Assembly: GCA_017860615.1 (NCBI GenBank)
Contig: JAGDMU010000020.1
Location: 36,645-100,644 of the forward strand
DNA: 64,000 bases
Direction of reading: 5' to 3'
DNA from: Pseudomonadota bacterium
Lineage (GTDB): Bacteria > Campylobacterota > Campylobacteria > Campylobacterales > Sulfurospirillaceae
How positions within the stretch are numbered: the first letter of the stretch is position 1; every line of letters begins with the position of its first letter. Below the pieces are notes generated by a model that saw only the letters and a program-made list of their open reading frames with translations, did not search any database and was not told the origin of the DNA. A program made the position numbers and the translations under genes. Shown one piece after another: positions 36,715-46,995 of this stretch.

Positions 36715-39162
36715 ATGAGCGTTATCATCGGACGTGCGCTTCCTGATGCACGTGATGGACTAAAGCCCGTACACAGAAGAATTTTATACGCGATGAACGA
36801 TCTTGCGATCTCTTCACGCAGCCCGTATAAGAAATCGGCACGTATCGTCGGTGATGTTATCGGTAAGTACCACCCACACGGTGACACTGCCGTTTACGAC
36901 GCACTTGTTCGTATGGCGCAGCCTTTTTCAATGCGTATTCCGATTGTTGATGGACAAGGAAACTTCGGTTCTATCGACGGCGATAGCGCAGCTGCGATGC
37001 GTTATACAGAAGCACGTATGACTCCTCTTGCGGAAGAGCTTCTTCGTGATCTTGATAAAGACACTGTTGATTTTGTTCCAAACTACGATGATAGTATGAT
37101 TGAACCAGATGTATTGCCAAGTCGTGTTCCGAACCTGCTCCTTAACGGATCAAGTGGTATCGCGGTTGGTATGGCAACCAATGTTCCTCCACACTGTTTG
37201 GATGAGCTTTTAGATGCATTGCTTCTTTTGATTGAAAATCCAGAAGCAACACTGGATGAGGTGATGGAATTTATCAAAGGGCCAGATTTTCCAACGAGTG
37301 GAATTATCTTTGGTAAAAAAGGTATTTTAGAGGCGTATCGCACAGGACGAGGTCGTGTGAGAGTACGTGCGAAAGTGCATATAGAGAAAAAAGGTAATAA
37401 AGATATTATCGTTATTGATGAACTTCCATACCAAGTCAATAAAGTACGTTTAATTGAGCAGATCGTTGCGCTCGTCAAAGAAAAAATGATCGAAGGTATC
37501 AGTGAAATTAGAGATGAAAGTGATAGAGATGGAATTCGTTTGGTCATTGAGCTTAAACGTGAAGCGATGAGTGACATCGTTCTGAACAATCTTTATAAAT
37601 CAACCAATCTTGAAGTGACTTTTGGTGTTATCTTGTTGGCTATTTACAACAAAGAGCCAAAAATCTTTACACTTATTGAACTGTTAAAACTTTTCTTACG
37701 TCACCGTAAAACCGTTATTATTCGCCGTACTATTTTTGAACTTGAAAAAGCGAAAGCGAAAGCGCATATCTTAGAGGGCTTGAAAATTGCTCTTGATAAT
37801 ATCGATGAGATTATCGCATTGATTAAAGGTAGTGCTGATACTAAAAGTGCTAAAGATGGCTTGATCGAACGATTTAACCTGAGTGAAGTTCAAGCAGGTG
37901 CCATTCTTGATATGAGACTTCAACGTCTTACAGGACTTGAGAGAGATAAAATTGAAAATGAGCTTGCAGAGCTTCTTCAAGAGATTCAACGTCTCAGCGA
38001 TATTCTACGCAGTGAAGCGCTTTTAAATGCTCTCATTAAAGAAGAATTGATCGAGATTAAAGATAAATTCAAATCAAAACGTATTACCGAAATCGTGGAT
38101 GATTATGATGATATTGATGTGGAAGATTTGATCGCCAATGAGTCAATGGTTGTGACCATTACCCATAGAGGCTACATCAAACGTGTACCACTGAAACAGT
38201 ATGAGAAACAAAAACGTGGTGGTAAAGGCAAAATTGCCGTAACCACATACGATGATGACTTTATCGAGAGTTTCTTTGTCTCTGATACGCATGATACCTT
38301 GATGTTTGTAACGGATCGCGGACAACTCTACTGGTTGAAAGTCTACCGAATTCCAGAAGGAAGCCGTACCGCAAAAGGTAAAGCAGTTGTCAATTTGATT
38401 CAGTTGCAAGCCGATGAAAAAATTATGGCAATTATTCCTACAACCGATTTTGATGAGACAAAATCATTGGCATTCTTTACCAAAAATGGTGTTGTAAAAC
38501 GTACAAACCTTAGTGAATTTAAAAATATTCGCTCAGTGGGTGTTAGAGCTATTACCTTAGATGACGATGATGAATTGGTAACCGCAAAAGTTGTCACACA
38601 CGATACTAAAAACCTTTTCATTGTAACGAAAAAAGGTATGTGTATTCGCTTTGAAGTAGGTGACGCAAGAGAGATCGGAAGAACGGCACGTGGTGTCACT
38701 GGAATTCGCTTTAAAGAAGAGAATGATAGAGTTGTAGGCGCTGCTGTTATCTATAATGATCAAGAGGAACTTTTAACGGTAACGGAAAAAGGTATTGGTA
38801 AGCGAACTACGGCAGAAGAGTACAGATTGCAAGGACGTGGTGGTAAAGGTGTTATCGCTATGAAACTTACACCAAAAACTGCCGATCTAGTAGGTGTGGT
38901 CATCGTTGATGAAGATAAAGATCTTATGGCACTTACCAGCAGTGGTAAAATGATCCGTGTTGATATGGAAACGATCCGTAAGGCTGGACGTAATACTAGC
39001 GGAGTCAAAGTGGTTTCTGTTGATGGCAAAGATGTTGTTCAAAGCCTTGCTCGTTGCCCGAAAGAGGAGATCGATGAGCTTGATGGTGAAGGTTTAGAAG
39101 ATGATGAAAGCTCAACTGAGGGTAGTTTGATTATCCCAGATGATGCACCGAGTGACGAATAA
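36715..39162 (+). CDS. gyrA: DNA gyrase subunit A, 5' end disrupted
   Basis: Type II topoisomerase breakage-reunion subunit. The frame begins [22 protein letters not shown], with the catalytic Tyr in [20 protein letters not shown] and the GyrA-box QRGGKG-type region [10 protein letters not shown], then six beta-propeller repeats and an acidic tail. Normal GyrA has about 30 further residues before MSVIIGR (ending YLDYS). Here an ATG GAT AAT ATT start behind AAGG sits at 36701 but runs into TGA after five codons, while TAT TCG directly precedes MSV in the main frame. So a stretch between appears to be missing. Translation from 36715 would give 815 residues without the N-terminal arm that contacts GyrB. 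The RAYT element ends 60 bases upstream. Confidence 0.93.
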   Translation: MSVIIGRALPDARDGLKPVHRRILYAMNDLAISSRSPYKKSARIVGDVIGKYHPHGDTAVYDALVRMAQPFSMRIPIVDGQGNFGSIDGDSAAAMRYTEARMTPLAEELLRDLDKDTVDFVPNYDDSMIEPDVLPSRVPNLLLNGSSGIAVGMATNVPPHCLDELLDALLLLIENPEATLDEVMEFIKGPDFPTSGIIFGKKGILEAYRTGRGRVRVRAKVHIEKKGNKDIIVIDELPYQVNKVRLIEQIVALVKEKMIEGISEIRDESDRDGIRLVIELKREAMSDIVLNNLYKSTNLEVTFGVILLAIYNKEPKIFTLIELLKLFLRHRKTVIIRRTIFELEKAKAKAHILEGLKIALDNIDEIIALIKGSADTKSAKDGLIERFNLSEVQAGAILDMRLQRLTGLERDKIENELAELLQEIQRLSDILRSEALLNALIKEELIEIKDKFKSKRITEIVDDYDDIDVEDLIANESMVVTITHRGYIKRVPLKQYEKQKRGGKGKIAVTTYDDDFIESFFVSDTHDTLMFVTDRGQLYWLKVYRIPEGSRTAKGKAVVNLIQLQADEKIMAIIPTTDFDETKSLAFFTKNGVVKRTNLSEFKNIRSVGVRAITLDDDDELVTAKVVTHDTKNLFIVTKKGMCIRFEVGDAREIGRTARGVTGIRFKEENDRVVGAAVIYNDQEELLTVTEKGIGKRTTAEEYRLQGRGGKGVIAMKLTPKTADLVGVVIVDEDKDLMALTSSGKMIRVDMETIRKAGRNTSGVKVVSVDGKDVVQSLARCPKEEIDELDGEGLEDDESSTEGSLIIPDDAPSDE

Positions 39163-39210
39163 TTGGAATGGTAGTTGCTTCAAGACAAAAAAATATTTAA
39201 AGGTGTAGCT

Positions 39211-39648
39211 ATGAATAGATGGTTTGTGACACTTTTGGCAAGTTTAGGTTTAGTATTAGTGATTTCGGGTTGTTCTGCAAAAGAAGAACCCGCGAAAGAT
39301 CCAAAAGCAGCGATGTATGACTTTAGCAATGAAAAATCTTTTGTTGTTTACGGTGAAGGTATTGCACCCAAAAATACAGTTTCTCCTGCTCAAGCGATCG
39401 CACTTGCAAAACGTGCAGCGATTACCGATGGTTATCGTCAGCTTGGTGAAAAACTTTACGGTGTAAAAATAAACTCAAGTGAGACAGTTCAAGATGCTGC
39501 TTTAAAAGACTCTCGTATCGTAGCGTCCGTTAATGCACTTGTTAAAGATGCGGCTATAACAGATGCAACTTTTAAAGATGGTTTGTACAGCATTCGAATG
39601 GAAATTACAATGAGCGCACGTAGGTGGCACGAACTTTTTGCCTATTAA
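39211..39648 (+). CDS. flgP: outer-membrane lipoprotein FlgP
   Basis: A 145-residue LPP20-like lipoprotein with lipobox VISGCSAK. The core domain runs from FVVYGEGIAPKNTVSPAQAI through ALAKRAAITDGYRQLGEKLYG to YSIRMEITMSARRW. In Campylobacter, FlgP forms the basal disk needed for motility, and the gene sits between gyrA and flgQ as here. Start ATG 39211 behind AAAGGTG; an upstream in-frame start has no site. The end overlaps flgQ by 25 bases. Confidence 0.88.
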   Translation: MNRWFVTLLASLGLVLVISGCSAKEEPAKDPKAAMYDFSNEKSFVVYGEGIAPKNTVSPAQAIALAKRAAITDGYRQLGEKLYGVKINSSETVQDAALKDSRIVASVNALVKDAAITDATFKDGLYSIRMEITMSARRWHELFAY

Positions 39649-40016
39649 TTTTAGGCGCTTCACAAGCACTTTTTTGCAGTGATCTTTTTTGGTTTTCATA
39701 CAAAATTGTCACTGCAAATAGTATTGTGATTTATGAGCAAAAAAATATTGCTCCTGTGATGATCCCTTTTGAAGGTAAAGCGCAGAAGTTATGCACGCTT
39801 ACGTTGGCTAATACGCAAAATCTTCCAAAAGAACTGTTTTTGCGAAAACACTTTGATGCCATTCTCCCTTGTTTTTATCAGCTCTCCTCACATCTTCTTT
39901 CATGGAATGAACAACATCTCAAATACGGCAATGACAGAATAGAGTTAGTGATTGATCCTGTGCGCTTTACAGTAGATTTTAAAGATGAATTCGCTACCAT
40001 AAATGCCATTAGGTAA
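39624..40016 (+). CDS. flgQ: FlgQ-position motility protein
   Basis: A 130-residue protein with an N-terminal hydrophobic signal segment (CLLILGASQALFCS) and no other known motif. In Campylobacter jejuni, flgQ overlaps flgP and is needed to stabilise FlgP. Assignment is by position and size, not by strong sequence recognition. GTG start inside flgP. It precedes flgR by 27 bases. Confidence 0.7.
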   Translation: MARTFCLLILGASQALFCSDLFWFSYKIVTANSIVIYEQKNIAPVMIPFEGKAQKLCTLTLANTQNLPKELFLRKHFDAILPCFYQLSSHLLSWNEQHLKYGNDRIELVIDPVRFTVDFKDEFATINAIR

Positions 40017-40043
40017 AACTCTTTTTGGCAGGATTGATTCACA

Positions 40044-41207
40044 ATGCATGTTGCAATAGTAGAAGATGATATAAATATGAGAAAATCCCTAGAGATAGCA
40101 CTTGGGGAGTATGAAGAATTTAAAATTTCTACTTATAAAAGCGCATTGGATGCTCTTAAAAAGATTGATTCCAGTGTTGATTTGATCGTCACCGATATTA
40201 ATATGCCTGGGATGGATGGTATTGAGTTTATTAAAAAACTTGATGGCGCTTATGATATCATCGTTATTACAGGTAATGCAACACTGAGTCGTGCTATAGA
40301 GTCTGTGCGTTTGGGTGTCAAAGACTTTTTAACCAAGCCTTTTGAGATCGAAACACTCGTTGAAGCGATTAAGCGACACGATAAGATTCGTACTAAAGTA
40401 AAAGAGAGTTTTGAAAAGATCGATAGTACTAAAGAGGAAAATGGTGATTTTATCGCTACTTCACCTGAGCTTGAAAAAGCGCTTACGATTGCAAGAAAAG
40501 CGGCAAAAACAGATGTAAGTGTCCTTCTTCTAGGTGAGAGTGGTGTGGGTAAAGAGCTTTTTGCTAATTATGTGCATAAAAACTCGCCTCGCGCTAAAAA
40601 TCCTTTTGTAGCAATCAATATGGCAGCCATTCCTGAAAATCTTTTGGAAAGTGAGCTTTTTGGCTATGAAAAAGGTGCATTTACAGATGCAATAGCGGAG
40701 AAAAAAGGTTATTTTGAAGTTGCCAATGGTGGGACACTTTTTTTAGATGAAATTGGTGAGATGCCTATGACACTTCAAGCAAAGCTTTTAAGGGTCATTC
40801 AAGAGCGCGTAATGGTGCGTGTGGGTGGCACAAAAGAGTTACCGATTGATGTGCGCATTGTTTCTGCAACAAATGCCGATATTAAAAAAAGCATCAAAGA
40901 GGGACGATTTCGTGAAGACCTTTACTATAGGCTTAATACCATTCCCATTGAAATAGCACCCCTTCGTCAACGCAAAGAGGAAATTTTACCTATATGCGAT
41001 GTGATTTTAGAGCGTGTGACGAAAAAATATGGCTTGCAGAAACGTTATTTTTCAGAAGAGGCAATCGAATCTTTAATGACCTATCGATGGCCAGGAAATA
41101 TTAGAGAGTTGATCTCTGTCGTAGAACGCGCAGTGATCTTAAGTGATACCGAAGCGATTAGTAAAGAAGATCTCTTTTTAGAAAGTCGTAATTGGTTTAG
41201 TTCGTAG
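40044..41207 (+). CDS. flgR: sigma54-dependent flagellar response regulator FlgR, no DNA-binding domain
   Basis: A 387-residue activator of sigma54 flagellar (rod-hook) genes, normally phosphorylated by FlgS. Receiver domain 1-120 with phospho-acceptor Asp51 in VTDINMPG. AAA+ domain with Walker A GESGVGKE (164-171), the sigma54-contacting GAFTDA loop (211-216), and RWPGNIREL near the end. The protein stops about 25 residues after that motif, so the Fis-type helix-turn-helix is absent. This is as in Helicobacter FlgR, which activates from solution. Its kinase FlgS is not in this window. Confidence 0.92.
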   Translation: MHVAIVEDDINMRKSLEIALGEYEEFKISTYKSALDALKKIDSSVDLIVTDINMPGMDGIEFIKKLDGAYDIIVITGNATLSRAIESVRLGVKDFLTKPFEIETLVEAIKRHDKIRTKVKESFEKIDSTKEENGDFIATSPELEKALTIARKAAKTDVSVLLLGESGVGKELFANYVHKNSPRAKNPFVAINMAAIPENLLESELFGYEKGAFTDAIAEKKGYFEVANGGTLFLDEIGEMPMTLQAKLLRVIQERVMVRVGGTKELPIDVRIVSATNADIKKSIKEGRFREDLYYRLNTIPIEIAPLRQRKEEILPICDVILERVTKKYGLQKRYFSEEAIESLMTYRWPGNIRELISVVERAVILSDTEAISKEDLFLESRNWFSS

Positions 41208-41219
41208 TACAAAAACAAT

Positions 41220-41270
41220 AGACTTTTTTGATAACTTAATACCAACTCTATTGGGTTATTAAAAAAGTCT
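41220..41270. other. long hairpin between flgR and asd
   Basis: A 16-bp stem with a single G-T pair (left arm 41220-41235, AGACTTTTTTGATAAC; right arm 41255-41270) and a 19-base loop that can itself form CCAA/TTGG pairs. It sits 13 bases after the flgR stop and 24 bases before the asd ATG. It may terminate flgR or act in the asd leader. The T run is in the 5' arm rather than after the stem, so it is not a classic forward terminator. Confidence 0.6.
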
Positions 41271-41294
41271 CATATAAACATTAAGGTAAGAGAA

Positions 41295-42323
41295 ATGAAA
41301 AAGTACAATGTAGCAATCGTTGGCGCTACTGGTGCGGTTGGCGAAGAGCTTTGTAGAGTTTTGGAAGAGGTTGACTTTCCTGTCAATAATCTTGTTCCAC
41401 TAGCAAGCAGCAAAAGTGTAGGGCTTGAGATTGAGTTTAAAGGCAAAACATACAAAGTACTTGAGCTCACTGAAAAAGCATTTGAAGAGAATGATGTAGA
41501 GATTGCATTTTTTAGTGCAGGTGGTGATATTTCCGCTCACTATGCTCCGTATGCTGCCGAAGCAGGTGCTGTCGTCATTGACAATACCAGCCATTTTAGA
41601 ATGGATCCAGATGTTCCTTTGGTTGTACCTGAGTGTAATCCAGCTGATATTGACCAATGGCAAAACAAAGGGATTATCGCTAATCCAAACTGTTCAACCA
41701 TTCAAATGGTACAAGTGCTAAAACCATTGGATGATCTCTTTAACATCACTCGTGTTGATGTAGCAACCTACCAAGCGGTAAGCGGTGCTGGTAAAAGTGG
41801 TATGGAAGAGCTTGTGAACCAAATGCAAGACTTTTTTGCATTTAAATTGGATCAATGTGAGCCAAAAACATTTGCGCATCAAATTGCACTCAATGTCATT
41901 CCACATATTGATGTTTTCCTTGACAATGACTACACTAAAGAAGAGATGAAAATGGTCAATGAGACTCAAAAAATCTTGGGTAAAAAAATGGAAATCAGCG
42001 CAACATGTGTACGTGTTCCTGTTATGAGAAGCCACTCCGAAGCGATTACCATTCATTTTGAAAAAGATGTTAATTTAGAAAAAGCAGTTGAAGCGCTTAA
42101 AAATGCTGAAAACGTTGTGGTTTTGGATAATCCAGCTAAAAAAGAGTACCCAATGCCAATTATCTCAACCGATACCAATGAGACATATGTAGGAAGAATT
42201 CGTAAAGATATCAACCGCGATAACGTCCTTCATTTATGGTGTGTTGCGGATCAGATTCGTGTGGGTGCTGCAACCAATGCTGTAAGAATTGCGCAAAAAT
42301 GGATTAAGCAGGAAGAGGCTTAA
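41295..42323 (+). CDS. asd: aspartate-semialdehyde dehydrogenase
   Basis: Reduces aspartyl phosphate to the semialdehyde for lysine, diaminopimelate, methionine and threonine. It is 342 residues with NADP site VGATGAVGEELCR, the active-site Cys in IIANPNCSTIQMV, TYQAVSGAGKSGMEEL and RVPVMRSHSEAI. Follows flgR as in Campylobacter. The stop overlaps the next ATG. Confidence 0.96.
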   Translation: MKKYNVAIVGATGAVGEELCRVLEEVDFPVNNLVPLASSKSVGLEIEFKGKTYKVLELTEKAFEENDVEIAFFSAGGDISAHYAPYAAEAGAVVIDNTSHFRMDPDVPLVVPECNPADIDQWQNKGIIANPNCSTIQMVQVLKPLDDLFNITRVDVATYQAVSGAGKSGMEELVNQMQDFFAFKLDQCEPKTFAHQIALNVIPHIDVFLDNDYTKEEMKMVNETQKILGKKMEISATCVRVPVMRSHSEAITIHFEKDVNLEKAVEALKNAENVVVLDNPAKKEYPMPIISTDTNETYVGRIRKDINRDNVLHLWCVADQIRVGAATNAVRIAQKWIKQEEA

Positions 42324-42838
42324 TGTTAGAAAAACTATTTGAGAGAGGGTTATGGTCAACACGACTTATGACTCTCTCAGCAGTCATCTTTAGTATTTTA
42401 GCAGCCTTTGCACTCTTCTTTTTAGCCAGTGCAGATCTGTACCATGTTTTGGTTTTAACGTATAAATATTTTTTTACAGCAGCATTCCATCCTGAAAATT
42501 TTCATGCAGATATTGTTGCTGAAATCATAGGGGCAATAGATCTTTATTTGATTGCTGTGGTTCTGCTTATTTTTGGCTTTGGTATTTACGAGCTTTTCAT
42601 CTCCGATATTGATGTTGCCAAAGGTACAGGTGGTGATAAGATTTTGTATGTCAGTTCTCTCGATGAGCTTAAAGATAAGATTGCAAAAGTCATTGTGATG
42701 GTATTGATTGTGAGCTTTTTTCAACGCGTACTTCATGCCGAATACAAAGGTGCATTAGAGATGCTCTACCTTTCGGCATCAATTTTAGCACTTTCATTAG
42801 GGCTTTACTTCTTACATAAAAATGGAGGAAAACACTGA
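42323..42838 (+). CDS. UPF0114/YqhA family membrane protein
   Basis: A 171-residue protein with four membrane helices and the YqhA-type segment [22 protein letters not shown], followed by [21 protein letters not shown]. Function unknown across the family. It occupies the Cj1022c position after asd, and its stop overlaps the hemE ATG, so asd, this gene and hemE form one unit. Confidence 0.88.
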   Translation: MLEKLFERGLWSTRLMTLSAVIFSILAAFALFFLASADLYHVLVLTYKYFFTAAFHPENFHADIVAEIIGAIDLYLIAVVLLIFGFGIYELFISDIDVAKGTGGDKILYVSSLDELKDKIAKVIVMVLIVSFFQRVLHAEYKGALEMLYLSASILALSLGLYFLHKNGGKH

Positions 42839-43860
42839 TGATTTTTGTAGATGCATGTTTTGGTAAAAAAACACCCTATACGCCTGTATGGATGATGCGT
42901 CAAGCAGGGCGTTATTTACCAGAGTACATGGAAGTAAGAGCCAAAGCAGGAGACTTTTTACGTTTATGCAAAGACCCTGAAAAAGCATGTGAAGTAACCC
43001 TTCAACCTGTTGATATTTTAGGTGTTGATGCAGCTATCTTATTTAGCGATATTTTGGTAGTTCCCCTTGAAATGGGTATGGAACTTCAATTTTTAAAAGG
43101 CGAAGGTCCTGTTTTCTCACATCCGATTACCAATCAAGCTGATCTTGATAAACTGGATGTTCAAAAAGCAATAGATGGTTTGGAATACGTTTATGAGACG
43201 ATTAAACTGATTCGTGGTAAATTGGCTGCCGATAAAGCATTAATCGGCTTTTGTGGCGCTCCTTGGACACTTGCGACCTATATGATCGAAGGGCAAGGCA
43301 CTAAGACGTATGCGCTTGTAAAAAAATTGATTTATTCTAATCCAAAGTTTATGCATGCACTCCTCAAAAAAGTCACTGAAGTGCTTAAAGGGTATATGGA
43401 GCGTCAGATTCAAAGTGGTGCGAATGTTGTGATGATCTTTGACTCATGGGCAGCAGCACTTGAAGAGAATGCTTACTTTGAATTTAGCTGGTCTTATATG
43501 AAAGAGATAAGTGCCTATCTCAAAGCAAAATATCCACATGTACCTGTGATTTTATTTCCTAAAGGCATCAGTGGATACTTAGATAAAATTGATGGTGAAT
43601 TTGACGTATTTGGTGTGGATTGGTCAACACCGATTGAGCTTGCCAAAGAAAAATTAGGGCATAAATATGTGCTTCAAGGCAATATGGAACCCACACGTCT
43701 TTACAGCAAAGAGGCGATTGATGAGGGAATTTCTCATATTGTCAATGTTATGAAAAATGAAAGACATGTTTTTAACTTAGGTCATGGCATCTTGCCAGAC
43801 ATTCCTGTCGAGCACGCTAAGTATTTTATCAAGCAAGTCCAAACTCGCACTAAAATATAA
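42838..43860 (+). CDS. hemE: uroporphyrinogen decarboxylase
   Basis: Converts uroporphyrinogen III to coproporphyrinogen III in haem synthesis. It is 340 residues with [48 protein letters not shown] and [15 protein letters not shown], the family signature set. The coproporphyrinogen product is the substrate class of the HemN-like gene at the window's left, but the two are not linked. Confidence 0.96.
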   Translation: MIFVDACFGKKTPYTPVWMMRQAGRYLPEYMEVRAKAGDFLRLCKDPEKACEVTLQPVDILGVDAAILFSDILVVPLEMGMELQFLKGEGPVFSHPITNQADLDKLDVQKAIDGLEYVYETIKLIRGKLAADKALIGFCGAPWTLATYMIEGQGTKTYALVKKLIYSNPKFMHALLKKVTEVLKGYMERQIQSGANVVMIFDSWAAALEENAYFEFSWSYMKEISAYLKAKYPHVPVILFPKGISGYLDKIDGEFDVFGVDWSTPIELAKEKLGHKYVLQGNMEPTRLYSKEAIDEGISHIVNVMKNERHVFNLGHGILPDIPVEHAKYFIKQVQTRTKI

Positions 43861-43862
43861 AC

Positions 43863-43887
43863 AGTATGCCTTATTTTAGGGCATACT
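43863..43887 (+). terminator. hairpin after hemE
   Basis: An 8-bp perfect stem (AGTATGCC with GGCATACT) extended by two weaker pairs, starting two bases after the hemE stop; no T run follows. Confidence 0.5.
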
Positions 43888-43912
43888 CTCTTCACCTGTA
43901 AAGGACTTTTCC

Positions 43913-44824
43913 GTGAGCAACATCATTTTTGGACCCATTACTTCCAGACGTTTTGGGCAATCCCTTGGCATAGACCTTAGCCCCTCTTCCAAACAGTGCA
44001 ATTTTGACTGCCTTTACTGCGAACTTAAAGGGGCAAAAACAGTCGATAAAGCCACCGATGCGCCTTTGGTTAAAGAAGTTTTAGATGCGCTTGGTGAGGC
44101 ATTGCTCAAACATCAAAACCTTGATGTCATTACGCTGACGGCGAATGGCGAGCCGACACTTTACCCTGAACTTGATGCCTTGGTTGATGGTATACTAAAC
44201 ATCAAAAAAGAGACTAAACTGCTGATTCTCTCTAACGGATCAACGATTATGGATCTCTCAATTCAAAACATCCTCTCAAAACTAGACATTGTCAAACTCT
44301 CTTTAGATTGTGTGAGTCCAAAATGCTTTAAAAGACTTGATCGTGCGCATAAAGGTATTGAGATTAGCCAGATTATTGAAGGCATGAAAATCTTTAGAAA
44401 GCGTTATATGGGTGAATTAGTCATTGAAATCTTAGTAGTGGAAGGTTTAAATGACACCGAAGAGGAGTTTCAAGCTCTTAACACAGTTTTGCATGAAATC
44501 AAGCCAGATCGCATCGATGTAGGAACCATAGACCGTCCACCTGCATATGAAGTAAAAGGTGTGAGTATCGAACGTTTAGTAGCGCTTTCAAGCCTTCTTG
44601 AGGGTTTACATGTAAACATCGCCTATAAGAAAAATTACATACCGCAAAAGCGCCATTTTAGTAGTGAAGAGATACTCGAACTTCTCAAGCGCAGACCTCA
44701 AAGCTTTGAAGATATAGCACTCTGTTTTGATAAACAAAGCCTTGAAAATCTCAACCGTTTGGTCGAAGAAAAGCGTTTACATGTAAAAAATATTGCAGGG
44801 GTTGATTTTTATAAAGTAGTGTAG
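43913..44824 (+). CDS. radical SAM protein
   Basis: A 303-residue radical SAM enzyme: cluster motif CNFDCLYC near residues 29-36, TANGEPTLYPEL as the SAM motif, LSNGSTI and IEILVVEGLNDTEEEF. The opening FGPITSRRFGQSLGIDL is the mark of a widespread subfamily of unknown function, sometimes annotated as wyosine-like. The last 60 residues look like a winged-helix domain. GTG start. TTTACATGTAAA occurs twice inside this gene. Confidence 0.88.
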   Translation: MSNIIFGPITSRRFGQSLGIDLSPSSKQCNFDCLYCELKGAKTVDKATDAPLVKEVLDALGEALLKHQNLDVITLTANGEPTLYPELDALVDGILNIKKETKLLILSNGSTIMDLSIQNILSKLDIVKLSLDCVSPKCFKRLDRAHKGIEISQIIEGMKIFRKRYMGELVIEILVVEGLNDTEEEFQALNTVLHEIKPDRIDVGTIDRPPAYEVKGVSIERLVALSSLLEGLHVNIAYKKNYIPQKRHFSSEEILELLKRRPQSFEDIALCFDKQSLENLNRLVEEKRLHVKNIAGVDFYKVV

Positions 44825-44843
44825 TGGGCGAAACCGCCCACTA
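44822..44843. terminator. hairpin between convergent radical SAM and TRAP genes
   Basis: A perfect 9-bp stem (TAGTGGGCG with CGCCCACTA) closed by AAAC; the stem begins with the stop codon itself. Confidence 0.7.
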
Positions 44844-44847
44844 TGAA

Positions 44848-46923
44848 TTACGCAACCGAGAGTTGCTGTTTTTTGTATTTGATTCTTTGTCCAAAATAGA
44901 TTAATCCGTATATTGCAAAACCAATCACATAAGAGACGTAGTGACTTGGCAATCCAAGTTTTGCAGTCATAATTTTTGGTAGCATCAAGAATGGAATAAC
45001 GATAACCAAACCGATACGCTCAATCGTATTGATCTTGGTTAAAACAAAACTTTGTGTGGCTGAGGTGAAGGCAAACATACCCAGTACGGCGCCACCAAAA
45101 ATAAGGGCAATTTCAAACGGATTGGTGATCCACATCCATTTAGATGCGTCGTTTGGATCTTCTGGATCGACACCTCCAATGAGCAGAAGCTCATTATTGA
45201 AGAAGAACATAAACGGCAAAATACCTGTTCGTATATCGTAAATGAATGATTGCCATCCTGTTACAATAGGATCACTTTTGGCAATAGCCGCTGCGGCATA
45301 AGCCGCCATACCCACAGGTGGCGTGTCATCGGCTAAAATACCAAAGTAGAAAACAAACATGTGTGCTGCAATCGTTGGGATCAAATACCCATTACTTGCT
45401 GCCAAATCCATAATAATCGGTGCAGTTAACGCAGCCATAACGATGTAGTTTGCTGTTGTTGGAAGCCCCATACCAAGAACCAATGAAACAAATGCTGTTA
45501 GGAAAAGAACACTAAGGATATAACCACCTGAGAGGTTATCAATCACTTCTGCTAGAACCAAACCAATACCTGTGAGTGTCACAGATCCCACGATGATACC
45601 AGCAACTGCCGTAGCAACGGCAATAGAAACCATATTTTTACCACCCATCACCATACCGTTTCCGATGTCAGCAAAGCCTTCAAGGATAATAGGAAGAGTG
45701 ATTTTTTCCTTATTCAAAAATGCTTTAAAAGGTTTTTGAACGACCATGATGATCATTAAAAACATGATGGCACTAAAGGCGGCACTTTGTGCGGATTGTC
45801 TGAGTACAATAAGTGTGTAAATCAAGAAAAAGATCGGAATAAGATAGTGAATCCCTCGGATAAAAATAGGCCATGTGCGTCCTAGGACACTAGGGTCTTC
45901 ACCTTTAAGCCCATGTTTTTTTGCTTCGATGTGAACAATGTAAAACAGCGCAGCATAACAGGTAAATGCAGGAATAAAAGCTGCAAAAACGATGTCCGTA
46001 TAATCAAGTCCTAAAAACTCTGCCATAATAAACGCAGCTGCGCCCATGATTGGTGGCATCAATTGACCATTAACCGAAGCGGCTGTCTCAACAGCGGCGG
46101 CTTTATGTGAACTAAAACCAAGGCGTTTCATGAGTGGAATGGTAAACGTACCAACGGTGACCGTGTTAGCGATGGATGAGCCTGAGATCATACCAAACAT
46201 ACCCGAAGCCGCAACGGCAGCTTTTGCTGGACCTCCGTCGTATTTACCTAAAATAGTATAAGAGACTTTGATGAAGTATTCACCCGCTCCTGCTTTATCA
46301 AGAAGTGAACCAAAAAGAACAAACAAAAAGACGAAACTTGCACTAACGCCTAAAGGTACGCCAAAAATACCTTCCGTTGTCAGTACCATCTGTCCCATAA
46401 TTTTATTGATGCTCGCACCTTTGTGGGCAATCATATCGGGAAGGTAAGGACCAAAATAGTCATACAATAAAAATACAACAGCGGCCAGCATCAAAGGTAG
46501 ACCCATAACCCTTCGTGATGCTTCAAGGACAACCAAAATCGTTGCAATACCTACGATAATATCGGTTTGTGTCCATGAACCTGAACGCATAGCAAGGTCT
46601 TTGTAGGCATACCATTGGTATAAAACCGCTGCAACGCCTACAAGCATAATGGCAAAATCATACCATGTGATGGTCGATTTTAGTTTCGGGCTTTTACTGA
46701 TGGCATGCATTGCAAATGCAAGTGCAATACCAAATGCCAAGTGAACAGCTCTAACATGGGCACTGTTGCCTGGGTCAATAACAATATACAGTTGGTATAA
46801 AGACCAACAAAAAGCAATGGCAGCTACAAACCAGTATTGCCATGTGTTATTTTCAAAATCTCTATGACCTTCAAATTCGCTGATGAGTTTCGCATCATCC
46901 AGTCGTTCTTCTAATGTTTTCAC
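44848..46923 (-). CDS. TRAP transporter, fused small-plus-large permease (TAXI type)
   Basis: A 691-residue membrane protein with about 16-18 helices. The N-terminal about 150 residues correspond to the DctQ-like small subunit, and the rest to the DctM-like permease: GMFGMISGSSIANTVTVGTFTIPLMKRLG (in pieces GSSIANTVTVG), GLPTTANYIVMAALTAP, FGILADDTPPVGMAAYAAAAIA. This fusion is the normal partner of TAXI binding proteins. It imports dicarboxylates, glutamate or similar acids by a sodium gradient. The binding-protein gene lies 72 bases upstream on the same strand. Confidence 0.94.
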   Translation of the reverse strand: MKTLEERLDDAKLISEFEGHRDFENNTWQYWFVAAIAFCWSLYQLYIVIDPGNSAHVRAVHLAFGIALAFAMHAISKSPKLKSTITWYDFAIMLVGVAAVLYQWYAYKDLAMRSGSWTQTDIIVGIATILVVLEASRRVMGLPLMLAAVVFLLYDYFGPYLPDMIAHKGASINKIMGQMVLTTEGIFGVPLGVSASFVFLFVLFGSLLDKAGAGEYFIKVSYTILGKYDGGPAKAAVAASGMFGMISGSSIANTVTVGTFTIPLMKRLGFSSHKAAAVETAASVNGQLMPPIMGAAAFIMAEFLGLDYTDIVFAAFIPAFTCYAALFYIVHIEAKKHGLKGEDPSVLGRTWPIFIRGIHYLIPIFFLIYTLIVLRQSAQSAAFSAIMFLMIIMVVQKPFKAFLNKEKITLPIILEGFADIGNGMVMGGKNMVSIAVATAVAGIIVGSVTLTGIGLVLAEVIDNLSGGYILSVLFLTAFVSLVLGMGLPTTANYIVMAALTAPIIMDLAASNGYLIPTIAAHMFVFYFGILADDTPPVGMAAYAAAAIAKSDPIVTGWQSFIYDIRTGILPFMFFFNNELLLIGGVDPEDPNDASKWMWITNPFEIALIFGGAVLGMFAFTSATQSFVLTKINTIERIGLVIVIPFLMLPKIMTAKLGLPSHYVSYVIGFAIYGLIYFGQRIKYKKQQLSVA

Positions 46924-46995
46924 GCGTTAAACCTTTATGTCAATCTGTAAGGCTTCTTTTTCAAAAAGCCTTACATGTAAAAATAGTTTGGAGTA

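Noticed and set aside
39625..39642. Sigma54-like TGGCAC...TTGC ahead of flgQ/flgR
   Set aside because: GG and GC are 12 bases apart instead of 10, and the bases encode the conserved end of FlgP.
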